Assembly: GCA_035641235.1 (NCBI GenBank)
Contig: DASQUP010000226.1
Location: forward strand, 1 to 8,990
Direction: 5' to 3'
From: DASQUP01 sp035641235
GTDB lineage: Bacteria; Actinomycetota; CADDZG01; WHSQ01
DNA length: 8,990 nucleotides
In this document: one piece after another, positions 6,611-8,990 of the stretch
Position numbering within the stretch: position 1 is the stretch's first letter
How the letters are laid out: every line of letters begins with the position of its first letter
Notes under the pieces: model-generated
Databases searched by the model: none
Seen by the model: the letters and a program-made list of their open reading frames with translations, nothing else
Told to the model about the DNA's origin: nothing
Program-made: the position numbers and the translations under genes

Positions 6611-7902
6611 TCGTTCTTGCCCATGGGGTGGGTCAGGTATTCGAGAGTCCCATTCCCCTATACCTATACCTGCTGGGAGCAGCCGCGACTGTCCTAGCGT
6701 CGTTTGGCATCCGGACTCTCATGGCGGAAGCGCCCGCGCCGATGCAGGAACGTGAGATCGCCGGAGGAAGTTGGCCGCGCGCGTTCGGTGGTGTCCTCAG
6801 GGTCGTGGGCCTGGTTGGTCTCGTTCTTGTCGTGGCGGCGGGTGTGATTGTGGGGTCCGAGGGATTCACGGTTACGACGCTGGGTTTCTGGGTTGGGCTG
6901 ATCGTCGGGGTGACGGTTCTGTCCGCGCTGGTGTCGGGCGCGTGGGAAGCGATGGATCCGTGGGCGTATCTCGAGGAGGTCTATAGGACGGAGAGCCCCA
7001 ATGGTTCGGTGCGTGTTCCCCCGTGGTGGCTGGGACCGATCGCACTCTTCGCACTGTTCTGGTTCGAACTGGTCTCGGAGAAGGGCTTCGAGGACTGGGG
7101 CGTTTTAGTCGTGTTGCTCGCATACACGGTTTACGCGTTGAGTCTGCGAAGCCAGTTCGGGGAGCACTGGCGCTACGCAGATCCTCTTGGGATCCTGTTC
7201 GGCTTCGCGGCTCGCAGTGCACCTCTCCGCCTGCGGCGGGAGACGATCCTTCTCAAAAATCCGCTCGCGGATCTCGACGAGCCTGCGCCGATGCCTCTCG
7301 CCCTGTATGCGGGAGTTTTCGTTCTGTTGGGCTCAACGACATTCGACAATTTGCGCGAGACGCTTGGATGGGGGGATTTCCTAACGGCGACGAACCTCGA
7401 CGAGCTTCCCGCGATGTTGATCGATTCGATTTCCTTGCTTGCACTCGGCGTTTTGTTCTGGCTCCCCTTCATTGGTTCGGTACTGCTAGCGCGGCGGTGG
7501 ATAGCGCAGGACCGTCCGGTCGCAGAGACCGCGCAGTGGTTCGGCTGGGGACTGGTGCCGATCGGAATCGCCTACGTGCTTGCCCACAATGTTCCGCTCC
7601 TCGTCTCAGGCGGCCCGCTGTTGTTGAGGGAACTGTCCGATCCGTTCGATCAGGGCTGGAACATCCTCGGGACTGCGAACCTATTTGACGGGTTCATTCC
7701 GTCGCCTGCGTTGATCTGGGTGATCGAGATTGCGGTAATCGTGGGGGGTCATATCCTGGGGGTCCTGGCTGCTCACCGGACGGCGTTCAGGTTGGGAGGT
7801 ACCCACAGCCTGGCTGTTCGAAGTACCTACGCGCTGACCGGACTTATGGCCGTTTACACGATCACGACGCTCTGGTTACTGTCGCAGCCTCTGGTCGCTT
7901 AA
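6607..7902 (+). CDS. Polytopic membrane protein of the actinobacterial 'fenitrothion hydrolase'-labelled family
   Basis: Function unknown. The 431-residue product has about ten hydrophobic helices, roughly at 17-38, 60-83, 89-112, 141-157, 163-180, 229-247, 271-295, 310-334, 366-390 and 403-426. It opens with LAHG (4-7) followed by PIP (15-17) and a first helix with LLGAAATVLASF. Later marks are AMDPWAYL (115-122), TTFDNLRETLGW (244-255), YVLAHNVPLLV (323-333), LSDPFDQGWNILGTAN (343-358) and a GHILGVLAAHRTA stretch (381-393). From memory these match a membrane family annotated 'fenitrothion hydrolase' in many actinobacterial genomes. I could not search, and that label does not establish organophosphate hydrolysis. 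His residues in or beside helices (6, 187, 327, 382, 390) could bind metal, which is inference. No signal peptide is present. It sits 12 bases before the next gene, so the two probably act together. Confidence 0.8.
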   Translation: MIVLAHGVGQVFESPIPLYLYLLGAAATVLASFGIRTLMAEAPAPMQEREIAGGSWPRAFGGVLRVVGLVGLVLVVAAGVIVGSEGFTVTTLGFWVGLIVGVTVLSALVSGAWEAMDPWAYLEEVYRTESPNGSVRVPPWWLGPIALFALFWFELVSEKGFEDWGVLVVLLAYTVYALSLRSQFGEHWRYADPLGILFGFAARSAPLRLRRETILLKNPLADLDEPAPMPLALYAGVFVLLGSTTFDNLRETLGWGDFLTATNLDELPAMLIDSISLLALGVLFWLPFIGSVLLARRWIAQDRPVAETAQWFGWGLVPIGIAYVLAHNVPLLVSGGPLLLRELSDPFDQGWNILGTANLFDGFIPSPALIWVIEIAVIVGGHILGVLAAHRTAFRLGGTHSLAVRSTYALTGLMAVYTITTLWLLSQPLVA

Positions 7903-7906
7903 GGAG
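7901..7906 (+). promoter_or_regulatory. Ribosome binding site overlapping the upstream stop codon
   Basis: AAGGAG overlaps the TAA (7900-7902) of the membrane protein gene. It lies 8 bases before TTG 7915 and 11 before the adjacent in-frame TTG 7918. Either could be the start, differing by one residue; 7915 has the better spacing. Confidence 0.6.
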
Positions 7907-7914
7907 TTGGAGTT

Positions 7915-8445
7915 TTGTTGAACCTCGCCCACACGTTCGGAACCGGTGGGCCGGATATCGAGATGCTGCTGCTCGCGGTCGCGCTTTTGTTCCTGGGGGT
8001 CACTTTCTTCATCCAGAAGACGACGAAACCCGCGGTTCCGGTTGTGCTACTCATCGGCGCCATGGCCCTTGGGGCCGGGGCATTTGCGGTGGGAGCGAGT
8101 ACCGATGACCACACGGCGGCCGACGGAGCCGCGGCTGCGCCGGAGGGGCTCTCCGTGGAGATCGTTTCTCCGGGGGACGGGGGCACTGTCCCCGCTCGGG
8201 AGACGCTGGACCTCGAAGTCGCCATTTCAGGTGGTGAGCTCACGGACGAAACGGAATCCGAGGACCCAACGAGAGGACACCTCCACGTGTTCGTGGACGG
8301 GACTCTCACGTCGATGCCCTCGACCACCACCCAAAAAATTCGGCTCGAACCGGGTGAACACACGCTCGCGGTCGAATTCACCACCGCCGACCACCGGTCC
8401 TTCGAGCCCCCGATAGAGGACTCGGTGACCGTCACTGCACAATGA
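7915..8445 (+). CDS. Small two-helix membrane protein with extracytoplasmic DUF4399-like domain
   Basis: Exact function unknown. The product has 176 residues (175 if the second TTG is used). After a short LAHT-containing N-terminus come two membrane helices (about 15-33 and 40-60) with a short QKTTKP turn, then a C-terminal domain on the same side as the N-terminus, probably outside the cell. That domain (about 78-175) starts VEIVSPGDGGTV and contains GHLHVFVDG (121-129), LEPGEHTLAVEF (144-155) and a following H160. The order 'SP.dG..v', 'GHxHxxxDG' and 'L.PGEHTL' resembles DUF4399-type beta-sandwich domains, recalled rather than searched. The three His residues in that region (H122, H124, H160) are plausible metal ligands, which is inference. 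It lies 12 bases after the polytopic membrane gene and overlaps the next gene by 4 bases. Its N-terminus shares the LAH motif with its neighbour. Confidence 0.78.
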   Translation: MLNLAHTFGTGGPDIEMLLLAVALLFLGVTFFIQKTTKPAVPVVLLIGAMALGAGAFAVGASTDDHTAADGAAAAPEGLSVEIVSPGDGGTVPARETLDLEVAISGGELTDETESEDPTRGHLHVFVDGTLTSMPSTTTQKIRLEPGEHTLAVEFTTADHRSFEPPIEDSVTVTAQ

Positions 8446-8990
8446 TCGCCGCACGCCCCCCGCTCTTAACCGGCCGTCTCGTCTTAGAACCGATTGAACC
8501 TCGTCACTCCCAAGGACTATGGCGCGCGAAGGACGCATCTTTTACTGAGCTCCGGCGTTGGATGGCCTGGGCCGAGCAGGCACGCGAATCGCAGGACGAC
8601 TTCGTGCGAAGTGCGCACGAGCAATGGGGCCAAGGCGAGTGGGTGTACGTCATCAGCTTCAACGGTGAGCCGGCAGGCACCGTCGGGATCGATCGCCACC
8701 AGCCGTTGATCTCCAGCGCAGATATCGGCTACTGGCTGCGCACAGACGTGACCGGACGGGGGCTGATGACGGAAGCCGCTGCAGCCGTTGTCGATTGGGC
8801 ATTCCACGAGCTTGCGCTTCACCGCCTCGAGCTGCGTGCCGGTGTGGAGAACTATGCGAGCGTCCGGGTGGCCGAGAAGCTGGGATTTCGGCGCGGGGGA
8901 ATACTGCGGCACGGGGCAAGGAACCCACGCAACTACTACGACGTCTACGTGTTCGATTTGCTTGCTACCGACGAGCGCCCCGGGGCCCGC
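8442..8990 (+). CDS. GNAT family N-acetyltransferase, RimJ/RimL type (3' end beyond window)
   Basis: Acetyl-CoA-dependent N-acetyltransferase; the acceptor is unknown. It reads 183 codons without a stop to the last base, so it is partial, but RimJ/RimL-like proteins are usually about 170-200 residues and little should be missing. It begins with the typical strand LLTGRLVLEPIEPRH (8-22). Motif A, which cradles acetyl-CoA, is IGYWLRTDVTGRGLMTEA (95-112). Motif B follows, with LHRLELRAGVENYASVRVAEK (126-146) and LGFRRGGILRHG (147-158). The ATG overlaps the previous stop as ATGA, with no clear ribosome binding site, so translation is probably coupled. The 'RimJ/RimL' label describes fold subfamily only; ribosomal protein acetylation should not be assumed. 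Small-molecule or toxin/antibiotic acetylation is equally possible. Confidence 0.88.
   Translation, partial: MIAARPPLLTGRLVLEPIEPRHSQGLWRAKDASFTELRRWMAWAEQARESQDDFVRSAHEQWGQGEWVYVISFNGEPAGTVGIDRHQPLISSADIGYWLRTDVTGRGLMTEAAAAVVDWAFHELALHRLELRAGVENYASVRVAEKLGFRRGGILRHGARNPRNYYDVYVFDLLATDERPGAR

Noticed and set aside
7023..7688. 221-codon + strand frame within the membrane protein gene
   Set aside because: Out-of-frame shadow: Arg/Ser-rich, no hydrophobic pattern or motif, while the overlapping frame encodes a coherent helix series.

Overview
This is a dense, GC-rich bacterial chromosomal window with every gene on the + strand. There are seven confident coding regions plus one possible leader peptide, and no stretch over 300 bases lacks a gene. 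The gene families and their order (ftsK, rodZ-like, rimO, cinA, thpR) are a conserved housekeeping neighbourhood. Combined with high GC, frequent TTG/GTG starts, an Arg/Lys-rich FtsK N-terminus and a membrane protein family I know mainly from actinobacterial genomes, they suggest a deep-branching member of the Actinomycetota (Acidimicrobiia- or Thermoleophilia-like). That assignment is inference. No RNA genes, CRISPR arrays, insertion sequences or att sites were seen.

Layout. Bases 1-76 are an AT-richer leader (about 42% GC over the first 60 bases) carrying an imperfect 17-bp direct repeat and a weak promoter-like element. Next comes a full-length FtsK/SpoIIIE DNA translocase (77-2473). An 86-base gap with an exact TATAAT hexamer leads to a RodZ-like protein (2560-3411; HTH, one membrane helix, DUF4115). 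RimO, the ribosomal protein S12 methylthiotransferase, starts 10 bases later (3422-4774). It overlaps CinA (4771-6003) by 4 bases, and CinA overlaps ThpR, an RNA 2',3'-cyclic phosphodiesterase (6000-6578), by 4 bases.

The second half is accessory-looking. A possible 11-codon leader ORF (6575-6610) bridges thpR and a polytopic membrane protein of about ten helices (6607-7902). I recall that family being labelled 'fenitrothion hydrolase' in actinobacterial genomes, a label I would not trust as a function. Next is a small two-helix membrane protein with an extracytoplasmic DUF4399-like domain (7915-8445). It overlaps by 4 bases a RimJ/RimL-type GNAT acetyltransferase, which is still open at the window end (8442-8990+).

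How they work together. The first half covers chromosome segregation at division (FtsK), cell-shape organisation (RodZ-like), ribosome modification (RimO), pyridine nucleotide salvage (CinA) and RNA end processing (ThpR). 4-base overlaps and very short gaps from rodZ onward point to one long transcript with translational coupling. The membrane pair at 6607-8445 is the part with least known biology and the best candidate for something undescribed. The pgsA and recA genes that often sit in this neighbourhood are absent from it.
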